Below are positions 1 through 12,600 of a stretch of DNA of 64,000 nt, piece after piece; positions within the stretch are counted from its first letter, which is position 1; the number at the start of each line of letters is the position of its first letter. The stretch spans positions 24,059,019 to 24,123,018 of the forward strand of contig NC_064539.1 of NCBI RefSeq assembly GCF_023856365.1, read 5' to 3'. The translations under genes and the position numbers were made by a program. Origin of the DNA: Brienomyrus brachyistius. Lineage: Eukaryota; Chordata; Actinopteri; Osteoglossiformes; Mormyridae. The notes beneath the pieces are model-generated. The model did not search any database. It was not told the DNA's origin and saw only the letters and a program-made list of their open reading frames with translations.

Positions 1-2679
1 CAGTGTTCACTGGTCTACATACTGTAGGCATAGACTACATATAGAGGCTACAACACGGAGTAAGTGTATGCATATTGTTATTTTGCGTTTTATGCGTGGT
101 TTCCGCATTGTTTCTGTGACACCAATTCCATACGTGTTCATAACGTTTCTTTACGTTATGTAATAAACAATCCCCATAATGTGTTGTTTCTCGTTTTTGT
201 GTGGCTTTATGTTACAGATCTACGTAAATTAATAATCAATAGAAAAAAAAACCTTGCAGCGTTTAAAGTAGTAGTAGTAATAATAATAATAATAAATAAT
301 AATAATAATAATTGTCACCTCAGTTAACACCTCACTTTGTTAAATCCAGGCGCGAACACCATCCGCGATTTGCTCATCTTACTGGCCGTGATCCAAGGTG
401 TCGGGACTGTTGACGGCTCCCCGATTCGTGTTCGGGAAAGTCAGCTCTGCACCCTACCCTTTCTCCGTCTGAAAGTGTCGCCCTTGCCTCCGGTCTCTTA
501 GGTAAAGTTTTTAATATGCTGCCTCACATTGTTACCCAGTGCTTCTTTGGTAATCGTGGACTGATGCATCTTTTTATTACCGAATCAAACTGAATCCGAA
601 GGAGCGCGAATAGGGCAAACATTTTGTCCACATTTATTCTTACGGATCGGCAACCAATCTTCTCAATTAAAAGAGCAGCTTTCAGCCGCATGCGTAAATA
701 ATACAAAAGATATCTTAAATCTTTTTGCATTCGGAATTACATAACACTTATGAATTCTGAAGTGCATGGCGGTACTGTTTTCATAACGAATTCATAACGA
801 AGCTCTTAGGTTAAAGTGACTGCTTTTGCACGTCCTCTTGAGTCGGCCAGAGGCACATTCATCTACATGCATCTTAATTCAGCTCGGAAGTGCCTTCTAT
901 CGATTAACAAAAACTGAGATAGCAGACAAGCCCAGTGAACACTTTGGGCAAATATATTCTGCGATGCCACTGATTTATTATTCAGGAGATTGCAGGGGTG
1001 ATTTAATACCAAGAGAGAGTCCTCCAGTCTGGAGAGGCGGAGTCTTTTGCAGAAGCCATTAAGTTACAACTTTTCACCAGGAGAATTCCCCCCATGACCT
1101 TACTGCATCTGAAACAACCTCAATTAAGCAGTATAGGGTATGGGTTGGGAATGCAGTTGGTTTCAATCGGGCCCTGGTGCATTTTGAAGTCAATGTACGT
1201 GTAATTGGAATTTTACAGATTTTACACAGCCTTCAGCAGAAAGCACTGCCAACAGAAAGCGCTGTCATAATCTGCCCGGTGTGTGCAGACTCGTGTTTGT
1301 GGGACTCCCCCCTCCATATCTGCGTGCAGCCCTTCCCCTGTCACCCCGGGCCGTCACTGGAGTAGACAAGCAGGCCCACTGTTCTTGCTCAAATTGGGCT
1401 GTCTGACGTCGGACTGCCTTGCTTGGCTGTGCTGGTGCCAAACCCAGAGGCTTCTCCTGCAGCGCTCGAGAAGATGTCCCGTCATTCGAGGACATTCCGG
1501 GAGTTTGTTCAAGCAAGGAGCCCAGCCAACACTTTTATATATATTGATATCATACTGAGGGGGGGGGGGGAGGGGGAGATATTGTGGAATAAAGTCCTTA
1601 CTTACATACTCTGTTACTCCTGACCTTATTACTAGTTATTCACCGAACATATGTCCAGGACTATCAACCAGGCCTATGTCCTGTAAATTTACTGCCCATG
1701 AGAATCAATATATATTGAATTGTTTGTGTTGTTTAACACGCAAGGACATGCCTCAAGGAAAAGGGTCAAAGCCCAGGAGGTTCTATTACAGGGACAGGTG
1801 TGAGGGAGGGGCCGTAATTTACCTGGGACGGGTGGCGAGTTGCCATAGTAACTCACATCGTAAAAATGTCAAATAAACATGCATTCCTCGTTACATAGAA
1901 CCCCTCCGTGGAAAAGATCAGCTCAGGCAACCGAGTCGCGTGATTTGAGGAATTCTCAGTGTAGCACAGATTTCTATCCACTCATCTTTACTCAGTTTTT
2001 GAGTCTGAAAAAACCTGAGGGTTTTGAATGAGGATGGAGAGGCACCAGACATGCAAATTGTCCATGGTTCTGGTGATCTGCTCTGACAACAGCAAGCTCT
2101 GTTCTGGGAACATACCTGTATGGGGAATGGTGACTTTACCACGCAAAACAGTAAACGCTCTCCTGACACAGCTTCTCTATGGAGTCTGAGTGTTTGACTC
2201 CCACATGTTTTAAACCCTCTCAAACCACAGCCACGGATTTTACCAGAGAATCCATTGTTGAGACATGTAAGCTTCAGTACAATGAACTCATGAGGACTTG
2301 GGTTGGCGCTGAATAACAGCCTTTCAATTCTTCCTTTTGTTCATAGCTGATGTTGTGCTGCATGTAGGGTGGGTGTGTGGCACAGTGGGGCAGTAGTGCA
2401 TTGTAATGCTTAAATTTGGCCTTGACTTGCAGGTCAGAAATGAAATGGGCCTTCTGTAAGGTCATGTGACTCCGAGGGCCTGATCCACAATTGAGCGTGA
2501 ATCATCGTTGCTGTCTCCTGGCTACCTGGACGTCCTTAATAATTTATGAGAGTGTCACATATGCCCAGACCTCTAGCTGCAGGCCGTGTAGAGAATTTGT
2601 GTTGTCAGATCTTTTTTCATCTCTGTTCTCCTTTGGTGTTGGTTTGGTGAACAGGTACCTCTTGGTCTCCCACTGAACG
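1..2679. other. non-coding stretch, no gene recognised
   Basis: The open frames here are short, scattered over both strands and resemble no family I know. The only clear structures are an AAT-type microsatellite at 268-312 and a 12-G run at 1559-1570. The rest looks like ordinary vertebrate non-coding DNA. Confidence 0.6.
268..312. repeat. (TAG/TAA)n microsatellite
   Basis: A short GTA run passes into AATAAT repeats with one interruption (aataaataat). It is a simple sequence repeat that is probably length-polymorphic. Confidence 0.9.
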
Positions 2680-2934
2680 CTTGTGGAAGTTTTACTTACA
2701 CAAAAATGTTCTGAAGGCAAAACAAAAAATGATTGGTTCAGAGCAATAATCAATCAGATTGTAGAGGAGGTCAGTCCAAGCAACTAAAGGAGGTGGGAGG
2801 GTATCTGATTGGTTGGTCCTACCTACTTTAGTTGTTTGGACCCTCCTACTCTACAATCTGATTGATTGTCTCGCTGATCCAATCATTTTTCATTCTGCCC
2901 TCAGAACATTTTTGTTTAAGTAATACTCCCATGA
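2680..2934. mobile_element. Hairpin MITE, copy A
   Basis: The two halves are imperfect inverted copies of each other over about 110 bp. The left arm reads inward as ACTTACACAAAAATGTTCTG, then a gattggttcag block, then tctacaatctgatt in reverse complement. The right arm is the same in mirror image and ends gtttaagtaatactcccatg. There is no transposase, so it is a non-autonomous foldback or TIR element. Related copies lie at 33338-33468 (right half only) and 43990-44219. The superfamily was not determined because no clean target duplication is visible. Confidence 0.75.
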
Positions 2935-4759
2935 GCCCATCGAAGACTCCAGGACCCCACTCCCTTGGGTGTAACTCATGATCTAAATGCTTTGGATGGT
3001 GAAATGTTTAACTGTACAAAACACTTACAGCTTGGATTCCGTCAATGTCTCTCTCTTTATTAACTGTGGCTGCTTGCTTCCATTTGTTGAGCTGTCATCT
3101 TAGGTCGAAGCAGCTTAAGCAGATATAAGTTTAAAAATTCGCTCACTGAGCTGGACAACCCCCAGAACAGTACCGGCTACGCAGGTCCACCTTCACACTG
3201 TAACAAAGAAGCAAATCTTCAGCTTGAGCTCTTCCTCCTCTTCCTAGGATGAAGGGGCAGGTTTGTTAAGAGCCTGTTGAGACAGATCCAGAGGGATGAT
3301 GTTTAAAACCTTCCCCCGCCAATCAGCAAACAGCATACCCAGAGAGGAGAGGCGGATTCGGTCAAACTGGGAGCCTGGCGCACTGTGCCACCTCGGTAGT
3401 CTTCCTCAGAACGCGGCAAGGCAGTGACTCAGACGGCAAGATGAGTCTTCCGGTCCCGATGCCCCGCAGTCAGAGAAGCGGCCAGACCGGATCCTTTTGC
3501 CTATCTGCTGTCCGCGATCCCGTAGCTGTCGTGGGGAGGGGGACGCTGATGGGCTCATGACAGACAAACATGCAGGGTTTTTAGAGCAAGTAACCGGAGC
3601 CATGAACAGACGTTACTGAGGTATGGATATTTAAAGTGGAACGTAGTCCCAGAGAAATGATCCGCCTTTCCAGGAGAACATGTCGGGGTGTTTCCATCAG
3701 GGAACAGCCACCGTCTGTGCAGTACCTGTGTTGTCCGCCTGTATCACAACCACAAAACTAACAATAGCCACAATAAATAGAAACAATGTCTTTTTTCATT
3801 TTTTTTTCTTATTTTGTGGACACAATGCACTAAATTGAGCTCAGAAAATCCCCCCCAAAAAATGTGTGCAGAATTTATTTTGTGCCGTTAATTTGCTATT
3901 TTGAGTTTGTGAATTAATTAAGTTGTTCTCCGGTTGATTTGTGTTCTAGCCCAACAGAATTCATGCTTGCAAAAAGCTGGAATGAAGGGAGAGAATACTA
4001 TGGATTTTATAGTAGAAAATGATTCAATAACGTATTGTTTAGTATTTCAGTATTTAGACACATTTCCCTGTTGGATAGACCCCCCTTGGGATGTGGGGCC
4101 TGTCGCCTGGTGGCTGCACCAGCTGAACGGCCCCTAATGACAGCTCTAGCTGTCACTTGAGTGGCACTAACCTGCTTCAGTCCTGGGGAGATTCGTCTCA
4201 AAATTTGAACAGTTTCACCTGTTCACCTACACAACATGTCCGAAAGGTTGGAGAAGGATCCTTCAAATGATTTTTGAGTTGCTGCGCTAACAGGATCAAG
4301 TGTCGGAAACTGCCCTTTCTGTGCGCCGCTTGTACTTTGGTGCAATCTGTGTCAAAATGTGATAACTTCCAGTTCACCACCCAGAAAATGTGCTTTCAAT
4401 GTTTGAAAAAGATCCATAGAACACTTTTTAGGTTGTCTTTTAATGATCTAAAGCTCATGGTTCTATTAGGGCATGAACAAGCCACTTCTGCTAGACTGTG
4501 GGCGGAAAAAACGGCCACAGAGCCAGACGTGTGGTTTGGGACATAAATCGTGTCAAGTTTTCAAATGGTCACAAGTTCATTTAATATCTAAACAGAGCTC
4601 TGGGTGGGAAAATGACAACTGCATCGGGTCCATGGTAGCAAAGACGCTTGCGTTATGCCTGTCGCCACTTTGCAGTGGGGTTTAAAATAGGGCTCTTTGA
4701 GTTATAGCATAAAAAAAAATTCTGTGATGTCATATGTTTGGGCAATACAATAATATTAA
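2935..4759. other. non-coding stretch, no gene recognised
   Basis: No recognisable exon or mobile element. It includes a GC-richer segment at about 3300-3600 and short A/T and C runs (about 3790-3860). Small open frames on both strands lack any family resemblance. Confidence 0.55.
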
Positions 4760-4760
4760 T

Positions 4761-4794
4761 CCATCCATCCATCCATCCACCCATCCATTCATTA
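4761..4794. repeat. (CCAT)n microsatellite
   Basis: CCAT tetramers with one CCAC variant, ending in cattcatt. In this window CCAT/GGAT runs often mark the 3' tails of SINE and LINE copies, but no element body is recognisable next to this one. Confidence 0.85.
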
Positions 4795-5640
4795 TGTTAT
4801 CCAGAACAATGATAATGCTGCTTTCATAGGAAAAAAAAAACAAAAATGGAGAGACGGAGACGGCATGCTGGTGCAATGAATGGGGCCTGGGGGGGGGCAG
4901 GGAGGTAACGGGAAAATTGGGAATTGCCTGTTAATAAACCAGTCAAATATTGCGTTAGTGAATCCTGTGCATCTGCAGTGTCTTGCGGGCATAGTCGCAA
5001 CCATAACTATTATTGATCACGTGTGCAGAGGGGCTTCCAGGCACTAGAGGGGGTGCCAGACCTGGGCCTTTATTTATGAAAGTTGCGTACGAACAAGAAG
5101 CCGGCCGAAATGTCCCGACGCAACCTTTTATGAAAAACTTGATGACTTGATGGAGCAAGATGTGTGATTTATGGAAGGTTAGTGTATGCAAAATTTTGAA
5201 CCAATCAGGAATAGGCAACTCCCACTGTAAAGCAGGGAACTGTGGGTAAACCAGCGAAATGACCAACCATTCATGCCATCAACCTGCGCTTTCACATGAA
5301 AAACAGTACATCTAAAAATGTGAACTGGGATTAATTAATTCTCCATTTATTCATGTAATCCTATGTAAGACTATGTATTCACCTTGGAGGATTTTATTTA
5401 ATATTTTAAATGTTACTACTTTTCAGCTATTCCCATGAAATGAAAATAACTGTAATCTCCACTAGCACTAAATGTGAATTAGGTGTCAGACATTCACATG
5501 CATGGATCTGTGTGTAAGAAAAGCCTACAGTCACGAGAATGTAATGTAGCATAATTGTGGTCTTAGTGGGCTAGTGGTTTAATAAACACAATGATTAGAA
5601 TTTATTTTACTCTTTGTTCACTGTGTTGAATGTCTTTGCA
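4795..5640. other. non-coding stretch, possibly the left flank of a Harbinger element
   Basis: No gene. A segment at about 5060-5100 (gggcctttatttatgaaag followed by gttgcgtacg) resembles the ends of Harbinger-type elements and lies upstream of the HARBI1-like relic. I could not find a matching inverted copy on the right side, so the element boundary is unproven. Confidence 0.35.
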
Positions 5641-5971
5641 CATTGTTTTGCATTAAATGTATGTTTCCCCGTGCTGTGAGTGAACAGCTAAATGCAAAAA
5701 CTGTATCTGCAGTAATATCCAGGTTTCCTAATGTAATTGGGGAGATCGACTGCACTGACATTGCAATAAGGGCACCTCAGATCAAATCAAAGTTTTATTT
5801 ATCAAATACACGACAGGATACGGCAGCAGATGCAGACTGCGTGCTAATTAAGCTGCTTTTGCCAATCGAAGGCCATTTCATTCTGTTAATGCGCAAGTAA
5901 TCTGTGATGCCGACATGACATTGACCAGTGTAATAATTCGATGGTCTGGGTCAACTTCTGATTTGTTCATT
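5640..5971 (+). pseudogene. HARBI1-like (Harbinger/PIF) transposase fragment, broken
   Basis: PIF/Harbinger transposases cut and paste their element with a DDE nuclease domain. Two blocks match the family's conserved core. The first, about 5673-5777, contains FPNVIGEIDCTDIAIRAP, which includes the first catalytic Asp of the IDCT motif. The second, 5879-5971, contains NAQVICDADMTLTSV followed by RWSGSTSDLFI, which includes the second Asp. The blocks are in different frames and separated by about 100 bases, more than the family spacing, and that gap includes an AT-rich insert (atcaaatcaaagttttattt). The frame then ends at TGA. The N-terminal region and the third acidic residue are missing, so the gene is dead. 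A domesticated HARBI1 gene is excluded because the frame is broken. Confidence 0.75.
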
Positions 5972-8900
5972 TGAAGTTTTACCCCAGTAGTATCTCCCAC
6001 CTGCTCTGCGACAACACAGCATAACAGAGCATCCCCTATTATACATGTCATATGCATCTTAAAGTTTCTGGACGAAGATGTGGGTTTGCCCGCGATGTTC
6101 CTGTGTGATTTCTTTATATTTTTCTTCAGACCTAACCAAGTACAAGGACTCGGAAACAACATGTGCAAAAGGGTAAAATAGCACAAATTTATTAGAAACC
6201 GCCGTTCTTGGCTTTTTATTTACAGTCGTTATCATCTGACTTTGCAACCATAAAGGCTTGATTTGCATATTATATGAGCATGCAGCTCATTTGCATTGAC
6301 TATTTATGGTTATTTGTAGGTGGAAACTGGGCTGGGCCTCAGGCTCATGTACGTACACACATGTACAGGATAAGATCGGGAAATGTGCGAGTGCCAGGTC
6401 TGGCAAATGCAATTTCTGAATACTGTCCACATTGTTTTTTATTCTTCTCGTGCATTAGCGTTCCTCCACAGTGATTTCCTCAGACTGAGGAATAACATGG
6501 TATTCCCCTGGGTGTCATATAGCCAAGCCCAGGAAAGCACCACCCCACCACCACCACCTCTGAAAGCCTTGGCCTGTTGATACAGTAACTCAATAGCTCA
6601 GTCCTGCACCGGTAGCTGAGGAGCAGCAGTTTTTTTGTTGCCTTGCAGCAATTCATCACACAGCTGGAGGGCTCTCCTCACTTCATCTGTGCATCGCCTC
6701 CTCAGCTCGCCGTCGGGTGAAAGCTCAGATGTCGTATCTTCAGGCAGCAGGCCTGCTGCGGTACAGGTGTGTTGAAAATGATCATGATGATATAGGGGCG
6801 TACTTTGAAATTCGGACCCCCTGACAAAATTTCACCTCGTCCCCCCAATATTACATATCATTTTACCAAGGGCATAGGCTTGAATTGAACATTGTTAGGG
6901 ACCAAATCAGCCTCAAACCTCCTTAAACACACACAGCACCCCCACAATAACTGCAGGGCCATATCCCAGTCATCCATACCCAAATGCACGCCCTCAGATT
7001 TTAGGTATTCAAGGGCCCCTGTTAAGTGCTGGGCCCCGTAAATCTGCCAGGCTGTCCATGTCCCATACATCTGCCAAGAGCTAAGATACAAAGTGACTTT
7101 TATTTAAACACAGTGCCTGTGACTTTGATAGAAAATTGCTTATTGAAGTCATGGAAATGCTCCTTCGTGGGGGCCGGGATGTGTTCGGAAGCTGACTACG
7201 AAAGCGCACTTTATGACCTCATTACTTAATTCTACTTGTAAATTTTGAAGCCGTCGGTCGTGTTGGACTAAAATGTCGACTACTCATACACACAGCAGTG
7301 TTCTTTCCTTTTAAGCAGCTTTTCACCATATTGTCCCCTGATGTTCTGTGATTCTGTATCTGTGTAGCGACAGGGATCCATTTCGTACTGGTGCTGGCGC
7401 AGGCAGGGTGGGGCCTGCTTACCTCCTGCATTCTGGGAGTGCCGCGTGGTCCCCGATGCGGAGCAAGCGGCTGTTCAGCACCAGGGGACGAGGTACACTG
7501 TGACTTTCACCACCAGGATAACGCACATTCAAATTATACACAAAGTCTGCATTTTTTAAAAATCTTAATTTAATGCAAAAATATAAATAATACTAGTTTA
7601 TACTGAATTTACAATTGAAAGCAAACACAATCTCCCTATAATAATAATAATAATAATAATAACATGTAACTTGTTTTATAAATCCAGTGTTTTCATTTCT
7701 GCTGTTCCTTGAGACCTCATTATTCCCTGATGGCATTTGTTTGTATAATGTACAGCAATCTTGCTATGATCACCCCATCAATATGCAGAAGGAATCTGTG
7801 ATCACATTTTCAAATGAGGAATCAAATCAACAGCATTACAGTCTGAAACCCCCAGCCCCCCGTGAAACAGCTATGGAATAATTAAGGACTGTTGTCGCCG
7901 AGACAAATGTAAACAAAGACTCATCTGCAATCTGAAATTCTTGTTACTGAAAGCATAAGATTTCATTCCTAATTTTTGCAATGACCTTTCTAGGAATCTG
8001 TTTTTTTTTTTTTTCTTGAGACATCGGCTGCATCTTTCGCTGTGCTGCTGAGATTACGGATGCCAGGAGAGTCCTCGAGCCTGGAAATCCCGATGACCTT
8101 TTCCGTCTGTATCAGGGGCTCACCGTTTTGGTGATAATCCTTCTGTTGATTGTATTGTCCTGGTGACACAAATAATTTATGGAAACGAAAACATTCAAGG
8201 CAGAGGCCCCGTCAGTCTGTTAGTGGAACAAATCGATATTCCTCCTTCAGTTCTGGAATGCTAGGTTGCAGCAAACCATGTTGTTGCATTGTGATCTGGT
8301 GGGGGGGGGGGGCTCTCAGGTTCAACCAATTCTTCTTCTCTTTGATTTTGAAACAGATTCTCTCAAAATGCTCTCTTCAAAGGAATTACAAAGTGTTGTC
8401 TTATGCTCATTTATCAACAACTGAGATCCCGCAAAGAAACTATTAAATATTGCATTGATCCCTCCTCGAGTTACGGGTAAAGTCACACAGCACGATTCCC
8501 AACTCTTATCTACGCCTTTGTGTACCAAGTTTGCTGGAAATGGTTTATTGTCTGATTACTCTTCGGAATGTAGCACCTTCGTATACGAAAGTGCTAGGGG
8601 CAGTAGGTGGCATATCAATATTTACCAGGAGAACATCAGGTTTTAAAGTGAAAATCGAAGTAAGAAAGGAAAGCAGATTCAACTTGAATTTATTATATTA
8701 CACGAATAATGAATTGAAGTATAAAACGGTTGTCTGTGATTCCTAATGCAGCAACAAATGAATTAAAAAAGAAGAAATAAGAAAATCCACAAGGGCAAAG
8801 ATGGGTCTTACTTACAATACATTAATAATCTTGAACATCAATATCCTGAACATCAATATATATCTCCACTATTACCTAGAATAAGGAAAAGACAAATGTG

Positions 8901-9480
8901 AAAAGAGGTCGGACTGGGTGGAAAGAGAAAGCATGTCAAGATATCATAGCAACGTTTTTTTTTTATTTCCAAAGAGTCAAAGACAACAAAAGCAACCAGA
9001 AAAAAACCCATTTAATTTCCTACTCCTGTCCTGGCAAAATAGTGACTGCTAGAGGTTCCAGCTCGCAATAAGAAGCTGTAGCCTGCAGCTCAGGCTGACA
9101 ATGATTAAAAACCTTCATCATTTATATATTTGTAAACAAAGGGAAATATGCAGCAAGGGCTTTCCGGAAAGTTCCTGCGCCAGAGCGAAGACCAAGTACA
9201 GAATTTGAATGAATATGCGTGTTTCGCACATGTCTGTCAAGATAAGCTGGGGTTTTAAAACTACAACAGACCGGCCTGGAAAGCCACAAAGGCCTTTGGG
9301 TAATTTATATTTTTGTTGCAAAGTGTGCCAGCAGGGCACACACATAAACAACAGGATGGCACTACGAGTGTGAATCCGCATTGCTGCGAGGTGAGGATTT
9401 GGCCTCTGAACTCAGCACCTTGATTCAGGGTAGAAATCGATCCTTTTGCGATGATGAGGTCATGCACATGGCTGCAGCAA
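5972..9480. other. non-coding stretch, no gene recognised
   Basis: No exon recognised. It contains a (TAA)n microsatellite at 7637-7662, a T run at 8001-8014 and a G run at 8301-8312. The first 300 bases may still belong to the Harbinger element, because a minus-strand frame at 6059-6268 is compact, but I cannot assign it. Confidence 0.5.
7637..7662. repeat. (TAA)n microsatellite
   Basis: Uninterrupted ATA/TAA trinucleotides in AT-rich DNA. Confidence 0.85.
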
Positions 9481-9630
9481 GCTCAGTGATGCTCAATGAT
9501 GATCAGTGATGCTCAATGATGCTTAGTGATGCTCAATGATGCTCAGTGTTGCTTAATTATGCTCAATGATGCTCAGTGATACTCAATGATGCTCAGTGAC
9601 GCTCAATGATGCTCAGTGATGCTCAATGAC
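9481..9630. repeat. 10/20-bp minisatellite, 15 decamers
   Basis: Exactly 150 bases of decamers of the form GCTCARTGAT. Units with cag and caa mostly alternate, so the higher-order period is 20 bp. A few units carry substitutions (gatcagtgat, gcttaattat, actcaatgat). No coding frame is implied. Confidence 0.95.
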
Positions 9631-12600
9631 CCAAGACATGCACATGCATACCTGTCACCCATGTGCCAATTTCTGATTGCTGTGACCCATTTATGAGCTT
9701 TGAACATTTGCCATTTGTCTTGCATTCTGATTACTGTTACTTTGTTTTCATGGCATTTGAAGATCGCTGTGAGATGGGGGGGCGTGACCCCCTAAGGAGG
9801 CGGAGCCAGGTCAGCAGCCATACCATTGTCATTTTGACGATAACTGTACCTGTTCACCTTTCATTTTGCCAGGCGTTTCTATCCCCTGCACCAATCACTC
9901 TCAGTGAGGTTTTAACTTGCAAGGGCAGAAGACATAGTTAAACAAAGCCAGGCTTACCTTAGCCGGCTGCGTCACTGACGCCGAAAACCCATCCCTGGCT
10001 GTCTGCATAAGTCTGGATGCTGTAGAAAGGAGGTACCAAGGGCTACAGGCCAAATTGACTTCAGCATCTGCTGGAGATTCTAGGATCTTTGTGGATTGTT
10101 GATGCGTCAGAGGTTACGTTTCTGCCATGGGGGATACCTTTTTGGCAGCGGACAAAGGCATTGCCACGGAAGTGGAGCAGACACATCTGATTCAATTTCA
10201 GACACTTTTTGGTGACAAACTAATCTCCATTTCCTCCATTTTACCCAGCTAGACAAATATGGTGCCTGTAATCATTATTTGAGGAAATAAAGCTGCATTA
10301 TTACGCTTTCCGTATCTCCTGGCCTTTTTCTCAGACCACAGGTTCTGAAACATGTGCCACTCAAGGAAAGGTGTGGATGCACTCTTGAGCCACACTCCAG
10401 ATCAAGCACTCTTGGCCACATAGTCAAGTTCCTCAACCGCTTATGTGATTCTGCTTCCCCTTTATCCCAGGCATATTTCACAGAAAGGCTTTTCGGCTGT
10501 GTGCTCAGTATCTGATTTGGAGACTCCACTATCTCTCAGTGTAAGAGCACACCCATGGGTGACAATGCTTTGCGCAAGATAATTCTGAACTGTGATGATC
10601 TTTTTCTGGCCTTAATTAAAAAATAATCTTTACAAGTAGGGGTGAAATCCATATGGACTCTGCTTATCTCTATAACTAAGGGCGTGTTTCCACCACGCCC
10701 AGCAAGATTTTTTTGGTGCAGTACTTTCGGTACTTTCCAGTAACTTCCGGTCAAGTACCAGTACAAAAATGTTTGATACCTAAAGTGTCAAACCAGCTGG
10801 GGTAAGCAGCAGAATTAAACTTTAAACTGATTTTTAAAAACATACTAGATAATCTCGAAAGGGAATAATCATTAAAAATGCAAAATGTAAGTTTTTTTCT
10901 ATGTCAGAGTAAGAATGTTTTAGCATAACCTAAACTCCCTCCACTGTAATATCTGTACAGTTTGAAGATATGAAAAAGCCTGATCTTAATCTAGCTGACT
11001 AGTGAGGTAAGATTTGTATGTGCATAACAAGCAGTGTTGGTATTAATATCGCATATCGTCCAGCCCTATAATATACTATAGCCATCTTTCAAATTCAGTG
11101 CAAAATATTCCACCTCACATTGTGATGTCAGTTCTGTTACCAGTATTACCCAACCAAGGCTCGTTTTGGCTCGACAATATAAAGGAAAACTAAACATGGA
11201 TAAGGTTTAACAAAAACATAATTTACTAAAGTCCATAACAATGATAACTGGTGCATGTTGAAAGCTGGAGAGAGGGAACGTCAAACACCGGCCAGGTAGT
11301 TCCTTATATGCACTGATGAATTAATTAGATGACCAACATCATCTGCGCCAATGATCCACCTTGCAACACAAAACATGAAAGGAATAAGCCGAACAGGAGG
11401 CAATGACAGGTAAGCCTGTAACACCGTTCTTTATGCCAGTGGAAAACTAATGCCTTGAAGTACTGTACTTTGGTACTTTCTTGAAGTACCAAAAGTATGG
11501 TACTTGGTGAAGTAAAAAATGGGTAACTAATGGGTAACTGCACTTTGAATGTTCAGCCGAAAGCCGGTATGCATTTGTATTGGGGCTTTAATGACGAAAA
11601 TGATGATGATGATGATGTCTGCTGGAGAAGCCTGCCTCAAAAGTGCTGTGCCTTTTGTGTGCACCTGCAAGTATCGACCTGGCATTAATTTACAGTATCA
11701 CTGGAAAGAAGAGTTTTCTCTGTAGTAGCAGGATCTGAATTTGTTGTTCTGTCTGAATTTAAAGCATCATCTACTGGACTAGAACTATCGATGTGATTCC
11801 TCCTGACCTGTATGGTCATTCCTCCACACACGCTGTTCCTCCATCAGCCTGTATCTGACCGGGATGACTCTTCCTGCCCGGGCCGAACCGGCCATCTGGC
11901 ATTCTGGGCATTTTCCCAATGGGAAGCCCAAAGTCTAGGGCTGAAATTTAATACCGATTGAGACCTGATTCCTCTCCATACATGTAGACCTGGCTGCCTT
12001 TCTTGGAGGAATCACACCACACAAGCATCACACTATTGTGCTTTACCAGTAAAACTGACCCTACATGTAAATTTCAATAGATTCATCGCTCGCTGCTGAC
12101 ATCCATATTCTGTCAATATCTTGATAAGCAGCCTCTGTCTACCTTCTCATAGGCATAGAAAACAAAAGCTAATCTCAATATGAATTATAATCAGTCATTT
12201 TTCTGCTTAACTGACGCCCCACCCCACCCAGAACCAGTTGTTCAACATGTACAGAGTAATGAAATCAGCTGTCTCTCTCTAACAGCACTGCCGCCCCCCC
12301 CAGGTGATCGGTTCAAGCAGCTAAAGGTGATCCAATTAGAGACAGAGGACTGAAATCCTTCTCTTGAGGGATTGACGGGGAAGGCGGCAGCATGCAAGCC
12401 TTCATTAAAACCCCATCCACTTTGCCGCAGTTAAGTGAATTCGGAGTCCAGCCTGGTCCCTCGATCGATGCACATCTCCCTCTGCCACGGTGCGATGGGA
12501 AGCTATGGGGAGCCCCGAAATTGAGTCAGACCCACTCGCGTTTCCGTGGCAATGCCTTTCTGTGCCGCCAAGGCAGGGGGATGGAGCCCAGTGCACAACT

